Positions 51,905 through 61,889 of a stretch of 64,000 bases of DNA are shown here, piece after piece (position 1 is the stretch's first letter; each line of letters starts with the position of its first letter). Below the pieces are notes generated by a model, which saw only the letters and a program-made list of their open reading frames with translations, searched no databases and was not told the DNA's origin. Source of the DNA: JBFGFX01 sp965232455 (GTDB lineage Bacteria > Pseudomonadota > Gammaproteobacteria > Steroidobacterales > Woeseiaceae); the NCBI GenBank assembly GCA_965232455.1, contig OZ246981.1, positions 3,224,001 to 3,288,000 on the forward strand, read 5' to 3'. The translations under genes and the position numbers were made by a program.

Positions 51905-52540
51905 ATGGCCATCGAATCCGCAACCTTGTTCACGTTTGCACTAGCCTGCTTGGCCGTTTACGTCACGCCGGGCGTGGACATGGCCTACATCGCGTCAAAC
52001 AGCGTCAATCACGGCGCACGCGGCGGGCTCTGGGCCGCCGCCGGCACGGTTACCGGAGTATCCGCTCAGGCCCTGGCCGCGGCGTTGGGTATCACCGCGA
52101 TATTTGCCGCGTCACCGGTCGTTTTTGAGGTCATCCGTTGGACCGGCGTTGCGTACCTGGCATACCTTGGGGTTCGCCTGCTCGTCTCGAGGGACGACAT
52201 CCGATGGTCGCGGTCGACGACGAGCTGGTCACGATGGGCAACCCTGCTAAAGGGGACGACGATCAACCTGCTGAACCCCAAGATCGCCTTGTTTTTTGTC
52301 GCTTTCCTACCGCAATTCGTCGATCCGGGCCGGGGCGAGGTGCTGCTTCAGCTGGCAACGCTCGGTTTTGTGTTTTCCATCGGTTCGATTCTGTGGTGCG
52401 CCTTTCTTGCGCTGCTGTTTGCGAAGGTCGGAGATCGCTTCAGGGCGTCGCAGGGATTCCGCGCCTGGCAGCGTCGAATTTCGGGCGGCGCGTTCATCGG
52501 GTTCGCCGGAATCCTGGCGGTGGCGGACATACGGCGTTAG
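51905..52540 (+). CDS. LysE family exporter
   Basis: 211 residues with six hydrophobic segments. The N-terminal half has the family motif TPGVDMAYIASNSVNHGARGGLWAAAG, and the segment LLKGTTINLLNPKIALFFVAFLPQF is the characteristic Asn-Pro-Lys region of LysE/RhtB exporters. These export amino acids or related metabolites through the inner membrane. It is 92 nt downstream of msrQ and probably has its own promoter. Substrate not assignable. Confidence 0.93.
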   Translation: MAIESATLFTFALACLAVYVTPGVDMAYIASNSVNHGARGGLWAAAGTVTGVSAQALAAALGITAIFAASPVVFEVIRWTGVAYLAYLGVRLLVSRDDIRWSRSTTSWSRWATLLKGTTINLLNPKIALFFVAFLPQFVDPGRGEVLLQLATLGFVFSIGSILWCAFLALLFAKVGDRFRASQGFRAWQRRISGGAFIGFAGILAVADIRR

Positions 52541-52666
52541 GGGGGCGCCTTTGTCGTGTTTTTTTTCGAGCTGCCACTTCTCCACGGTGTTGACGACCAG
52601 CATTAGCAGCACGAGGCCGACGAGAATTGCGGCATAGGCCGCCAGAATGATGCCCGCGTAGATCAA
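52307..52666 (-). CDS. Possible small membrane protein (largely antisense to the LysE gene)
   Basis: A 119-residue frame starting with TTG at 52666 inside the TTTGA stop of the upstream gene. Its first 35 residues form a convincing basic-tailed membrane helix (IYAGIILAAYAAILVGLVLL), followed by VEKWQLEKKHDKG, which argues for a real short protein. The rest lies opposite the LysE coding sequence and looks like shadow translation (Arg/Gln/Lys-rich). A real gene ending soon after residue 50 would need a stop that the sequence does not show, so the assignment is weak. Confidence 0.3.
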   Translation of the reverse strand: MIYAGIILAAYAAILVGLVLLMLVVNTVEKWQLEKKHDKGAPLTPYVRHRQDSGEPDERAARNSTLPGAESLRRPEAISDLRKQQRKKGAPQNRTDGKHKTERCQLKQHLAPARIDELR

Positions 52667-52950
52667 ACGCTCAACTCGACACCGTCGTAGCGCGTGTTGT
52701 CGGTCTTTTCATCAAAGTGATTCCTGAGTGCCGACAGCGCGGCCGTGAGCACGGCCTGAACCTGGGACTTGGAAAGCTGGGTCATCAGCAGTTCGCTGGT
52801 CGTGCTACCGTCCTGGCGGTGATAAATCGCATGTAGATTGTGGTAATTGTCGACCTGCACCGGTTTCAGCTCGAGACGCCATTGCGGTTCGTCGGTGACC
52901 GTGCGGTTGCGGCGTCGACCGCCGATTGCGCCCTTACGAAAATTGAACAT
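52663..52950 (-). CDS. Small hypothetical protein
   Basis: 95 residues from the ATG at 52950, preferred because AGGAG lies five bases upstream; an ATG at 52965 is also in frame. Basic N-terminus (FNFRKGAIGGRRRNRTVTDE), then beta strands (WRLELKPVQVDNYHNLHAIYHRQDG), then helices (MTQLSKSQVQAVLTAALSALRNHFDEK). No signal or membrane helix. No family is recognised. The good ribosome site and codon use support expression. Confidence 0.6.
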   Translation of the reverse strand: MFNFRKGAIGGRRRNRTVTDEPQWRLELKPVQVDNYHNLHAIYHRQDGSTTSELLMTQLSKSQVQAVLTAALSALRNHFDEKTDNTRYDGVELSV

Positions 52951-53233
52951 CGCTGCTCCTGCCATTGAGATACCGTCGAGATACTGCAGAATGGAGGACC
53001 GAACGCAACGTCTTTCGGATCAACGGCCGCCCCGACGTAACTCTACCGCAAGATCGGCCGCCGGAACTCCAGTGACAATCGGCAGCACCGCACCCTTCAA
53101 TAACCACCACCCACATGGTACGAAGTCGATTCTGGCATTTCTGTAGCGAATTGTGCGATTCGGTAACAAATTGTGTGATTTGGAAGCGCCGCCACGCCTG
53201 CCGGAAATGCCCTGGAACCGTCGGCCGCTCAAC
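52951..53233. other. Intergenic region with no recognised gene
   Basis: The space between the small hypothetical gene and the groEL terminator. Short frames on the plus strand here have Arg/Ser-rich translations with no domain and no ribosome site. The stretch GCGAATTGTGCGATTCGG near 53147 is followed by AACAAATTGTGTGATTTGG, a short imperfect direct repeat (about 20 bases each), the only structure I noticed. Confidence 0.4.
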
Positions 53234-53263
53234 AAAAAAGCCCTGCCGAAGCAGGGCTTTTTG
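53234..53263 (-). terminator. groESL intrinsic terminator
   Basis: Minus strand: GCCCTGC-TTCG-GCAGGGC, a seven-pair stem closed by the very stable UUCG tetraloop, followed by six T residues. It starts about 20 bases past the groEL stop. A T-run on the other strand makes it potentially bidirectional. Confidence 0.95.
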
Positions 53264-53284
53264 TTTTTCCGAAGGCGAAGCAGC

Positions 53285-54928
<1,644 letters not shown>

Positions 54929-54980
54929 TTATCTTTCCTCTTTGATCTCTAATTCGTTGGGACAGGTAACGAGCGGGACA

Positions 54981-55271
54981 TCAGCCTTCGATGACCGCCA
55001 TGATGTCGTCTTCCTTCATTACCAGAAGCTCTTCGCCGTCAACCTTGACTTCGGTGCCGCTGTACTTGCCGAACAGCACTTTATCGCCGGCTTTTACGTC
55101 CAGAGCCCGAGTTTCGCCGGAATCCAGCAGTTTGCCGTTACCGACAGCGATGACCTCGCCTTTGACGGGTTTTTCGGTCGCCGCGTCAGGAATGACGATA
55201 CCGCCGGGCGACGTGCGTTCCTCTTCCATGCGCTTTACGATGACTCGATCGTGTAGCGGACGAATCTTCAT
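54981..55271 (-). CDS. groES: Co-chaperonin GroES
   Basis: 96 residues from the ATG at 55271 (AGGAG eight bases upstream): MKIRPLHDRVIVKRMEEE, the mobile-loop segment SPGGIVIPDAATEKP, and the closing DDIMAVIEG. The frame continues upstream to 55703 but that part is the regulatory region. GroES caps the GroEL cavity. It is the first gene of groESL. Confidence 0.98.
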   Translation of the reverse strand: MKIRPLHDRVIVKRMEEERTSPGGIVIPDAATEKPVKGEVIAVGNGKLLDSGETRALDVKAGDKVLFGKYSGTEVKVDGEELLVMKEDDIMAVIEG

Positions 55272-55336
55272 TGGTTGAATCTCCTGTAAGGTATTGATTT
55301 CAAACTTTCTTTTTCGGCCCGAGACACAACGCGTTG

Positions 55337-55363
55337 TTAGCACTCGGTCGCAAGGAGTGCCAA
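55337..55363 (-). promoter_or_regulatory. CIRCE element (HrcA operator) of groESL
   Basis: As written on the plus strand, TTAGCACTC, a nine-base spacer, then GAGTGCCAA: the CIRCE inverted repeat (consensus TTAGCACTC-N9-GAGTGCTAA) with a single mismatch. It lies directly downstream of the predicted -10, across the expected transcript start, where HrcA would block initiation at normal temperature. Confidence 0.92.
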
Positions 55364-55390
55364 TGATAGGGACCGGGGCGTAAATTTCAA
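55363..55390 (-). promoter_or_regulatory. groESL promoter (sigma-70, possibly sigma-32)
   Basis: Minus strand: TTGAAA, a 16-base spacer, TATCAT, a good sigma-70-type promoter. The same bases also fit a sigma-32 promoter (CTTGAAA, 13 bases, CCCTATCA). The CIRCE repeat begins where this promoter ends, so heat-shock control could be both negative (HrcA) and positive (RpoH). Confidence 0.7.
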
Positions 55391-55589
55391 GAGCCGCCCC
55401 CCGACGCCGCCCGCTGGCGCGGGCAAACACCCGGTCAGGGCCCCGGTTTTTGGGTGCTGGTTCAATGACAGCCGGCCGGACCGCAGGTATTCTTTGGCAC
55501 CGGGCGGCGTCGCTGTTCACATAATTTTTTTGGGTGTATCGACCGACCCCGGGTAACAAACCGGTGGTTTTTGCGGTCCTAGGGTAGTG

Positions 55590-57860
55590 ATGGCCCCAAA
55601 GCACCCTCGACTCCTGTGTAGATTGAATTTGATGCTTAAATTGACCTCGCTGCCCCGACTTCTTCTGCTGACCGCGCTGGCGGCTTACCCCGCCCTCGCG
55701 CAAGACGACGTGCCGCTTCGGCCCGCGGAGGCCTTCCGCTATGCCGCGGTCGACACCGGCACCGCCATCGAAGTCGACTGGGCGCTCGAAGACGGTTATT
55801 ACCTTTATAAAGAGAAGCTCTCGTTCGGCAGCAACACCGCGGCGATTCGTTTTGCGGACGTCGAGCTACCCACGGGACTGCACCACGAAGACGAGTTCTT
55901 CGGCGTTCAGCAGGTCTACCGCAATCGCTTTTTCGTCACGATCCCCTATGAAAGCATCGGGGAGCGGCCCGAATCCCTCGAATTCGTCGTAAAATCGCAG
56001 GGCTGCGCGGATCTGGGCATCTGTTACCCGCCGCAGACCTGGACGACGTCGGTACCGCTGGTGGCCAAAACCCCGCCGGCGCAGAATCTGACCCTGAGCA
56101 ATCCGCTCGGCGGGTCGGAATTCCTGCCGGTTGACGAAGCCTTCAAACTGTACGTATCGGCAATCGACGGCAACACCGCCGAGGTCGGTTTCCAGGTCAC
56201 GCCAGGGCATTACCTCTATAAAGACAAAATATCCGTTTCGACCAGCTCCGAAGTGGCCCGCACCGGCCAGCTCGGCCTGCCGGCCGGGAAAATGAAAACC
56301 GACGAGTACTTCGGCGAGATGGAGGTGTATCACGACGACGTGTTCGCGACAGTGCCGGTGGCGCGGGCGACGCCCGAGGCAATGGACCTCGAGTTGTCCG
56401 TCGGCTATCAGGGCTGCGCGGACGCCGGGCTTTGTTATCCGCCGCAGGTGCGCACGTTTACGGTCTCCCTGCCCGAGGCGACCGCCGTCGGCGCGCTGTC
56501 GGCGGTCGCCGCGGCCGCTCCCGTCTCCGAGCAGGGCTGGCTCGCGCAGGTCATCACCGAGAGCGGCGTTTGGGCGATGGCGGGCATCTTTTTCGTCGCG
56601 GGCTTAGGCCTCGCGCTGACGCCCTGTGTGCTGCCCATGATTCCAATCCTGTCGGGCATCATTGCCGGAGAAGGCGACGACGTGAGCTCGGGCCGGGGCT
56701 TCTCGCTCGCCCTGAGTTACGTCATGGGCATGGCGATCGTCTACACCGCCGCCGGGATTGCCGCTGCGGCCGTCGGCGTGCAGTTGCAGGCCGTTTTCAA
56801 TGCACCCTGGGTGCTGACGGTGTTTGCCGGACTGTTCGTCGTTCTCGCGCTCGGCATGTTCGGCCTGTTCGATCTGCAGATGCCCTCGGGCATCCAAAGC
56901 CGTCTGGCGGCCGTCAGCGGCAAACAGAAAAGCGGCACGATGATCGGCGCCTTTGTCATGGGGGCGCTGTCCTCGCTGATCGTTACCGCCTGCGTCGCGC
57001 CGCCGCTGGTCGCGGCGCTCACGGTCATCGGCCAGACCGGAGACATGGTCAGGGGTGGAGCCGCGCTGTTTGCGATGAGCATCGGCATGGGCGCCCCGCT
57101 GCTGCTGGTTGGCGCATCGGCCGGGAAACTGCTGCCGAAAGCGGGCGCCTGGATGGTGGCCGTCAAGAACGCCTTCGGTTTCATGATGCTGGGTCTCGCC
57201 ATCTGGATGTTGTCGCGGATTTTGCCGGAAACCGTAACCCTGGCGCTTTGGGGACTGCTCGTGTTCATGGCGGGCGTTTTCCTCGGGGGCCTGACCACGT
57301 TGACCCCCGACTCCGCCGGCACACAGAAACTGGGCAAAGGTTTCGGTCTCATTGCCGTGTTTTACGGCGCCGTGATGCTGTTGGGTTCGATGGCGGGCGG
57401 CAGCGACCCGCTGCGGCCGTTGGCGACGATCACGGTCGCCGGACCCGGCGCGGCGAGCGAAGAACGGCATTTGGAATTCGTGCGCATCAAAACGGTCGAA
57501 GACGTCAATCGCGAAGTTGCAGCCGCGGCGGCGCAGGGCAAGACGGCCATGCTGGACTTCTACGCCGACTGGTGCGTGGCCTGTAAGGAAATGGAAAAAT
57601 ACACGTTCACGGATCCGTCGGTTCACGAGGCGCTCGACAATACGGTTCTACTGCAGGCCGACGTGACCGTAAACGATGAAAAGGACCAGGAACTCCTGAA
57701 ACACTTCGGTGTTTATGGACCTCCAACAATCATTTTCTTCGGCACGGACGGCAAAGCTAGGGACGGCTATGACGTTGTAGGCGAGATGGACGCCGAGGAT
57801 TTCGCCGCGCATGTGCAACGGGCATTCAGTGACACAACCACGATAACCGCACTACGATAA
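55590..57860 (+). CDS. dsbD: Thiol:disulfide interchange protein DsbD with duplicated N-terminal domain
   Basis: About 756 residues from the ATG at 55590, which has AGGG close upstream; an ATG at 55632 is an alternative. After a signal peptide there are two consecutive nDsbD (DsbD-alpha) domains, about residues 40-170 and 185-305. Each keeps the redox pair: QGCADLGICYPP and QGCADAGLCYPP. The eight-helix membrane domain follows, with its cysteines in LTPCVLPMIP and VTACVAPP. The C-terminal thioredoxin domain has the active site CVACK near residue 664. E. coli DsbD has one N-terminal domain in about 565 residues; this one is about 190 longer because of the duplication. It moves reducing power from cytoplasmic thioredoxin to periplasmic thiols. 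A TlpA-like lipoprotein gene follows after 11 nt. Confidence 0.93.
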   Translation: MAPKHPRLLCRLNLMLKLTSLPRLLLLTALAAYPALAQDDVPLRPAEAFRYAAVDTGTAIEVDWALEDGYYLYKEKLSFGSNTAAIRFADVELPTGLHHEDEFFGVQQVYRNRFFVTIPYESIGERPESLEFVVKSQGCADLGICYPPQTWTTSVPLVAKTPPAQNLTLSNPLGGSEFLPVDEAFKLYVSAIDGNTAEVGFQVTPGHYLYKDKISVSTSSEVARTGQLGLPAGKMKTDEYFGEMEVYHDDVFATVPVARATPEAMDLELSVGYQGCADAGLCYPPQVRTFTVSLPEATAVGALSAVAAAAPVSEQGWLAQVITESGVWAMAGIFFVAGLGLALTPCVLPMIPILSGIIAGEGDDVSSGRGFSLALSYVMGMAIVYTAAGIAAAAVGVQLQAVFNAPWVLTVFAGLFVVLALGMFGLFDLQMPSGIQSRLAAVSGKQKSGTMIGAFVMGALSSLIVTACVAPPLVAALTVIGQTGDMVRGGAALFAMSIGMGAPLLLVGASAGKLLPKAGAWMVAVKNAFGFMMLGLAIWMLSRILPETVTLALWGLLVFMAGVFLGGLTTLTPDSAGTQKLGKGFGLIAVFYGAVMLLGSMAGGSDPLRPLATITVAGPGAASEERHLEFVRIKTVEDVNREVAAAAAQGKTAMLDFYADWCVACKEMEKYTFTDPSVHEALDNTVLLQADVTVNDEKDQELLKHFGVYGPPTIIFFGTDGKARDGYDVVGEMDAEDFAAHVQRAFSDTTTITALR

Positions 57861-57871
57861 AAAGGCCCACA

Positions 57872-58474
57872 ATGAAGTTCTCACGTTTAACGGCCGTGCT
57901 CACGGCCGTAGCGGCAATGACCGCCGCCGGCTGCAACAGCAGCCAGGAGTCGAATACCCTCGGTCCCGCCATCGAAGCGGCCAATGCCACTATCCCCGGT
58001 AACGGCACGGCCGTCAGCTTCGAGCTACCCGACATGAACGGCAAGGTCCGCCAATCGTCGGAGTGGGACGGCCAACCGAAGCTGCTGAACTTCTGGGCGA
58101 CGTGGTGCGCGCCCTGCCGACGCGAGATTCCGCTGCTGAAACAAACTCAAATCGACTACGCCGATCTGGATCTGCAGGTCATCGGCATCGCGGTCGACTT
58201 CAAAGAAGACGTGGTCGCGTACGCCGAGGAAGCCGAATTCAATTACCCGGTGCTCGTTGGCCAGGAAGACGCCATGGCCGTGGCGGAAACGTCCGGCGTC
58301 GAGTTCATCGGGCTGCCGTTCACGATGGTCGTTGGACCGTCCGGCGAACTGATAAAAACGCATATCGGCGAAATCGTCGAGGAGCACATCGAGCGCATTA
58401 CCGCGGTTCTTGCGCAGATGGAACGCGGAGAACTCGACCTCGAGGGCGCTCGCGCGGAATTGCGGAGTTTATAG
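57872..58474 (+). CDS. TlpA-like thioredoxin-fold lipoprotein
   Basis: 200 residues; lipobox TAAGC (Cys21), then a TlpA/ResA-type thioredoxin domain with active site WCAPC near residue 77 in NFWATWCAPCRREIPLL and the cis-Pro loop at GLPFTMVVGPSG. A periplasmic, membrane-tethered thiol reductant of the kind used in cytochrome c maturation or protein disulfide reduction. It directly follows dsbD, which probably keeps it reduced. Confidence 0.92.
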   Translation: MKFSRLTAVLTAVAAMTAAGCNSSQESNTLGPAIEAANATIPGNGTAVSFELPDMNGKVRQSSEWDGQPKLLNFWATWCAPCRREIPLLKQTQIDYADLDLQVIGIAVDFKEDVVAYAEEAEFNYPVLVGQEDAMAVAETSGVEFIGLPFTMVVGPSGELIKTHIGEIVEEHIERITAVLAQMERGELDLEGARAELRSL

Positions 58475-58644
58475 GCGGACCGCGCCAAAACCGCTGTCGC
58501 CGCGCGCAGACGCGCGCCAGAACCCTCTTCGGGCCAATCCGACAACTGCGACCTGTGTCGCAAGTTTGAGTCTTGTTGCGCTAAATGGCCTGAAAAGGGT
58601 TAAACTTGCCGCCATCGTCGGTCAACTCCCAAGATGCACCCCGC

Positions 58645-59115
58645 ATGCCAGATTTGCTTCTGATCAACGGGCCCAACCTGAATCTGCTCGGCAGCCGCGA
58701 ACCGGGTGTTTATGGCGATACCGAGCTCGGTGATATCGAAGACAGGCTCACAAAACTCGCCGCGGATCTGGGGCATTCGCTGGCAACGTTTCAGAGCAAC
58801 GCCGAACACGAGATCGTGGACCGGATTCAGCAGGCGTCGCGCGAGGGCGTCAAGACAATCCTTATGAACCCCGGCGCGTTTACACACACCAGCATCGCGA
58901 TCCGGGACGCATTGCTGGCGGTTGCCATTCCGTTTTTCGAGATCCACCTGAGCAACGTGTTTGCACGAGAGACGTTCAGGCACAAGAGTTATTTCAGCGA
59001 CATCGCGGCAGGCTGCCTGATCGGGCTTGGCGCGTACGGATACGAGCTTGCGCTTCGTGCTGCTGATGCGCAACTTGCACAACCCGTGCAGCAAACGCGT
59101 GGTGAGGAACGCTAA
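58645..59115 (+). CDS. aroQ: Type II 3-dehydroquinate dehydratase AroQ
   Basis: 156 residues from the ATG at 58645 (PDLLLINGPNLNLLGSREPGVYG is the family opening, with the catalytic Tyr). The other motifs are FQSNAEHEIVDRIQ, LMNPGAFTHTSIAIRDAL and FFEIHLSNVFARETFRHKSY. It dehydrates 3-dehydroquinate in the shikimate pathway, in the cytoplasm, as a dodecamer. The stop codon overlaps the accB start by one base; aroQ-accB-accC is the usual gammaproteobacterial order. Confidence 0.97.
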   Translation: MPDLLLINGPNLNLLGSREPGVYGDTELGDIEDRLTKLAADLGHSLATFQSNAEHEIVDRIQQASREGVKTILMNPGAFTHTSIAIRDALLAVAIPFFEIHLSNVFARETFRHKSYFSDIAAGCLIGLGAYGYELALRAADAQLAQPVQQTRGEER

Positions 59116-59609
59116 TGGACATACGAAAAGTAAAAAAACTCATCGAACTGCTGGACGAGTCCGGCATCGCCGAGATCGAAATTTCGGAAGGCGACGATTC
59201 CGTGCGCATATCGCGCTACTCCCAGAACTCGGCCCCGGCCGCCTATCCCGTTGCGCAACCGCCAACCCCACCACCGTCACCGGCGCCGCCGACGGCCGAG
59301 ACCGCCGCGGTTCAGGCGGCGCCCGCTCCGGCAGCAGCGCCGAGCGACGCGGAGGAGGAAGGCTACGCGATCACAGCGCCGATGGTCGGTACGTATTATT
59401 CTTCGCCCACACCGGGCGGCCCGGCCTATGTCCAGGTCGGCGATCGCGTCGAGGAAGGCGACACGCTGTGCATCGTCGAGGCGATGAAAATGATGAATCA
59501 GATCGAGTCCGATGTGGCTGGCACGATCAAGTCGATACGCGTCCAGAACGGCGAGCCCGTCGAGTACGGGCAGATCCTGTTTGTCATCGACCAGCGCGCT
59601 GCGGACTGA
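59115..59609 (+). CDS. accB: Biotin carboxyl carrier protein AccB
   Basis: 164 residues: an N-terminal helical domain (MDIRKVKKLIELLDESGIAEIEIS), a Pro/Ala-rich linker (about 47-85), and the C-terminal biotinyl domain with the biotinylated lysine in EAMKMMN. It carries the carboxyl group in the acetyl-CoA carboxylase reaction that starts fatty-acid synthesis. It begins on the last base of the aroQ stop and is followed 15 nt later by accC. Confidence 0.98.
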   Translation: MDIRKVKKLIELLDESGIAEIEISEGDDSVRISRYSQNSAPAAYPVAQPPTPPPSPAPPTAETAAVQAAPAPAAAPSDAEEEGYAITAPMVGTYYSSPTPGGPAYVQVGDRVEEGDTLCIVEAMKMMNQIESDVAGTIKSIRVQNGEPVEYGQILFVIDQRAAD

Positions 59610-59624
59610 GCGGTAGATATCGCC

Positions 59625-60965
59625 ATGCTCGATAAAGTACTCATTGCCAACCGCGGTGAAATTGCGTTGCGTATTCTTCGTGCATGTCGCGAGATGGGCA
59701 TCAAGACGGTTGCCGTGCATTCGACCGCCGACACGAATTTGAAACACGTGCTGCTCGCCGATGAGACCGTCTGTATCGGTCCGCCCCCCTCTGCCGACAG
59801 CTATCTGAACATGCCTGCCATCGTCAGCGCCGCTGAAGTCACCGACGCGGTTGCAGTCCACCCCGGCTACGGCTTTTTGTCCGAAAACGCGGACTTCGCG
59901 GAACGCGTCGAATCTTCCGGTTACATCTTCATCGGTCCGCCGGCTCAGTCGATCAGACTCATGGGTGACAAGGTATCGGCCATTCGTGCAATGAAAGAAG
60001 CCGGCGTGCCGACAGTGCCGGGGTCGGACGGCCCGCTCGGCGACAATGCCGAGGAGAATCTGCGGCTCGCCCGGGACATCGGTTACCCGATCATCATCAA
60101 GGCCGCGGGCGGCGGCGGCGGTCGCGGCATGCGGGTAGTGCAGACGGAAGCGTCCCTGACCAGCGCGATCACGGTGACCCAGTCGGAAGCGCTTGCGGCG
60201 TTCGGCAACGACGTCGTCTACATGGAAAAATTCCTGGAAACGCCGCGCCACATCGAGATACAGGTGCTCGCGGACAATCACGGTAACGCCGTTCATCTCG
60301 CCGAACGTGACTGCTCCATGCAACGGCGCCATCAGAAGGTCATCGAAGAAGCGCCGGCTCCCGGGCTCTCCGAGGAACAACGTCAGAAGATTGGCGCCCG
60401 CTGCGTCCGCGCTTGCCAGGAAATGGGTTATCGCAGCGCCGGCACGTTCGAGTTTCTCTATCAGGACAACGAATTCTATTTCATCGAGATGAATACCCGG
60501 CTTCAGGTCGAACATCCGGTAACCGAGATGATCACGGGTGTCGACATCGTCAGGGAGCAGCTACGCATTGCCAACGGCGAAAAACTGAGCGTCACCCAGG
60601 ACGACATATCGGTTCACGGTCACGCGGTCGAGTGCCGCATCAACGCCGAAGACCCGAAAACGTTCATGCCCTCGCCCGGCCTTGTGCAGCTATGGCACGC
60701 GCCAGGCGGGCCCGGCGTTCGCGTCGAAAGCCACATCTACAGCGGCTACCGGGTTCCGCCATTTTACGACTCGATGATCGGCAAGATTATTGCCCATGGC
60801 AGCGACCGCGCAACGGCGATCGCGCGCATGAGGAATGCGTTGTCCGAAGTTGTCATCGAGGGCATCCGGACAAACGTTCCCCTGCATCAGGAGATATTCC
60901 AACATGCGGCGTTCCAGGCCGGTGGAACCGATATCCACTACCTGGAGAAAAGGCTTGGACTTTAG
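59625..60965 (+). CDS. accC: Biotin carboxylase AccC
   Basis: 446 residues, full length. LDKVLIANRGEIALRILRA opens the protein; the ATP-grasp region has KAAGGGGGRGMR, and EMNTRLQVEHPVTEMITG is the catalytic block. It carboxylates the biotin on AccB using ATP and bicarbonate. Forms a unit with accB and, further downstream, prmA. Confidence 0.98.
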   Translation: MLDKVLIANRGEIALRILRACREMGIKTVAVHSTADTNLKHVLLADETVCIGPPPSADSYLNMPAIVSAAEVTDAVAVHPGYGFLSENADFAERVESSGYIFIGPPAQSIRLMGDKVSAIRAMKEAGVPTVPGSDGPLGDNAEENLRLARDIGYPIIIKAAGGGGGRGMRVVQTEASLTSAITVTQSEALAAFGNDVVYMEKFLETPRHIEIQVLADNHGNAVHLAERDCSMQRRHQKVIEEAPAPGLSEEQRQKIGARCVRACQEMGYRSAGTFEFLYQDNEFYFIEMNTRLQVEHPVTEMITGVDIVREQLRIANGEKLSVTQDDISVHGHAVECRINAEDPKTFMPSPGLVQLWHAPGGPGVRVESHIYSGYRVPPFYDSMIGKIIAHGSDRATAIARMRNALSEVVIEGIRTNVPLHQEIFQHAAFQAGGTDIHYLEKRLGL

Positions 60966-61001
60966 GCCCCGTCTCGAGGAGACGTGCGCCTCACTAATCA
61001 G

Positions 61002-61880
61002 ATGGGTTGGCGTCAGTTTGTCATGGACCTCGAATCACTTGAGCCGACACGCGTAGAGGAGCTGTTCTCGCGACACGGTGCGCTGGCGGTCACGCTGAGT
61101 GACGGCGGCGACGATCCGGTGCTCGAGCCCGCGCCGGGAGAAACGCCGCTTTGGAACAAGACCCGCATTACCGGCCTGTTTGACGCCGACCGGGACCTCG
61201 ACGCGCTCAAGTCGGACCTGCGCCGGACCTTCGATCTCGAAAAGCTGCCGCCGTCGCGCATCGAGTCGCTCGCGGACCGTCCCTGGGAACGGGAGTGGCT
61301 CAAAGAATTCCGGCCCATGCGCTTCGGCGCGCGCCTGTGGGTAAGCCCGCACGGCTGCGACGTACCCGCCGACAACGCCACCGTTGTCCGGCTCGATCCC
61401 GGGTTGGCATTCGGCACAGGCACACACGCAACCACCGGGCTGTGCCTCCGGTGGCTCGATTCGGCCGATCTGTCCACTGCGCGCGTTCTGGATGTCGGCT
61501 GCGGCTCGGGCGTTCTCGCAATCGCCGCGTTGCTACTAGGTGCAGGCGATGCAACCGCGCTCGATATCGATCATCAGGCGATCACGGCAACGCGGCGGAA
61601 TGCCACGGCCAACGGAGTCGCGGATCGCCTGACGACCGGTATGTCGACCGACGCCTTAAGCGGCAAGTTTGACGTTGTGGTTGCCAACATTCTCGCGAAG
61701 CCGCTCATCGACCTGGCGCCCGTCCTCGCGCGGCACTGTCGTCCAGGCGGCCAGCTGGTGCTTTCCGGGATTCTCGCCGAACAGGCTGACGCGGTCTCGA
61801 ACGCCTACCGGGACTGGGTGAGCTTCGAGCCGCCGGTCGTCCTCGAGGGCTGGGCCCTTCTCACGGGCGCGAGGCGCTGA
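61002..61880 (+). CDS. prmA: Ribosomal protein L11 methyltransferase PrmA
   Basis: 292 residues from the ATG at 61002, which gives the family's usual opening (GWRQFVMDLESLEPTRVEELFSRHGALAVTL) and length; a GTG at 60984 is in frame but its Shine-Dalgarno is only two bases away. The SAM motif is VLDVGCGSGVLAIAALLLGA, and VVANILAKPLIDLAP the catalytic segment. It trimethylates L11 in the cytoplasm. Downstream of accC, standard for Gammaproteobacteria. Confidence 0.95.
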   Translation: MGWRQFVMDLESLEPTRVEELFSRHGALAVTLSDGGDDPVLEPAPGETPLWNKTRITGLFDADRDLDALKSDLRRTFDLEKLPPSRIESLADRPWEREWLKEFRPMRFGARLWVSPHGCDVPADNATVVRLDPGLAFGTGTHATTGLCLRWLDSADLSTARVLDVGCGSGVLAIAALLLGAGDATALDIDHQAITATRRNATANGVADRLTTGMSTDALSGKFDVVVANILAKPLIDLAPVLARHCRPGGQLVLSGILAEQADAVSNAYRDWVSFEPPVVLEGWALLTGARR

Positions 61881-61889
61881 GCAAGCCGC

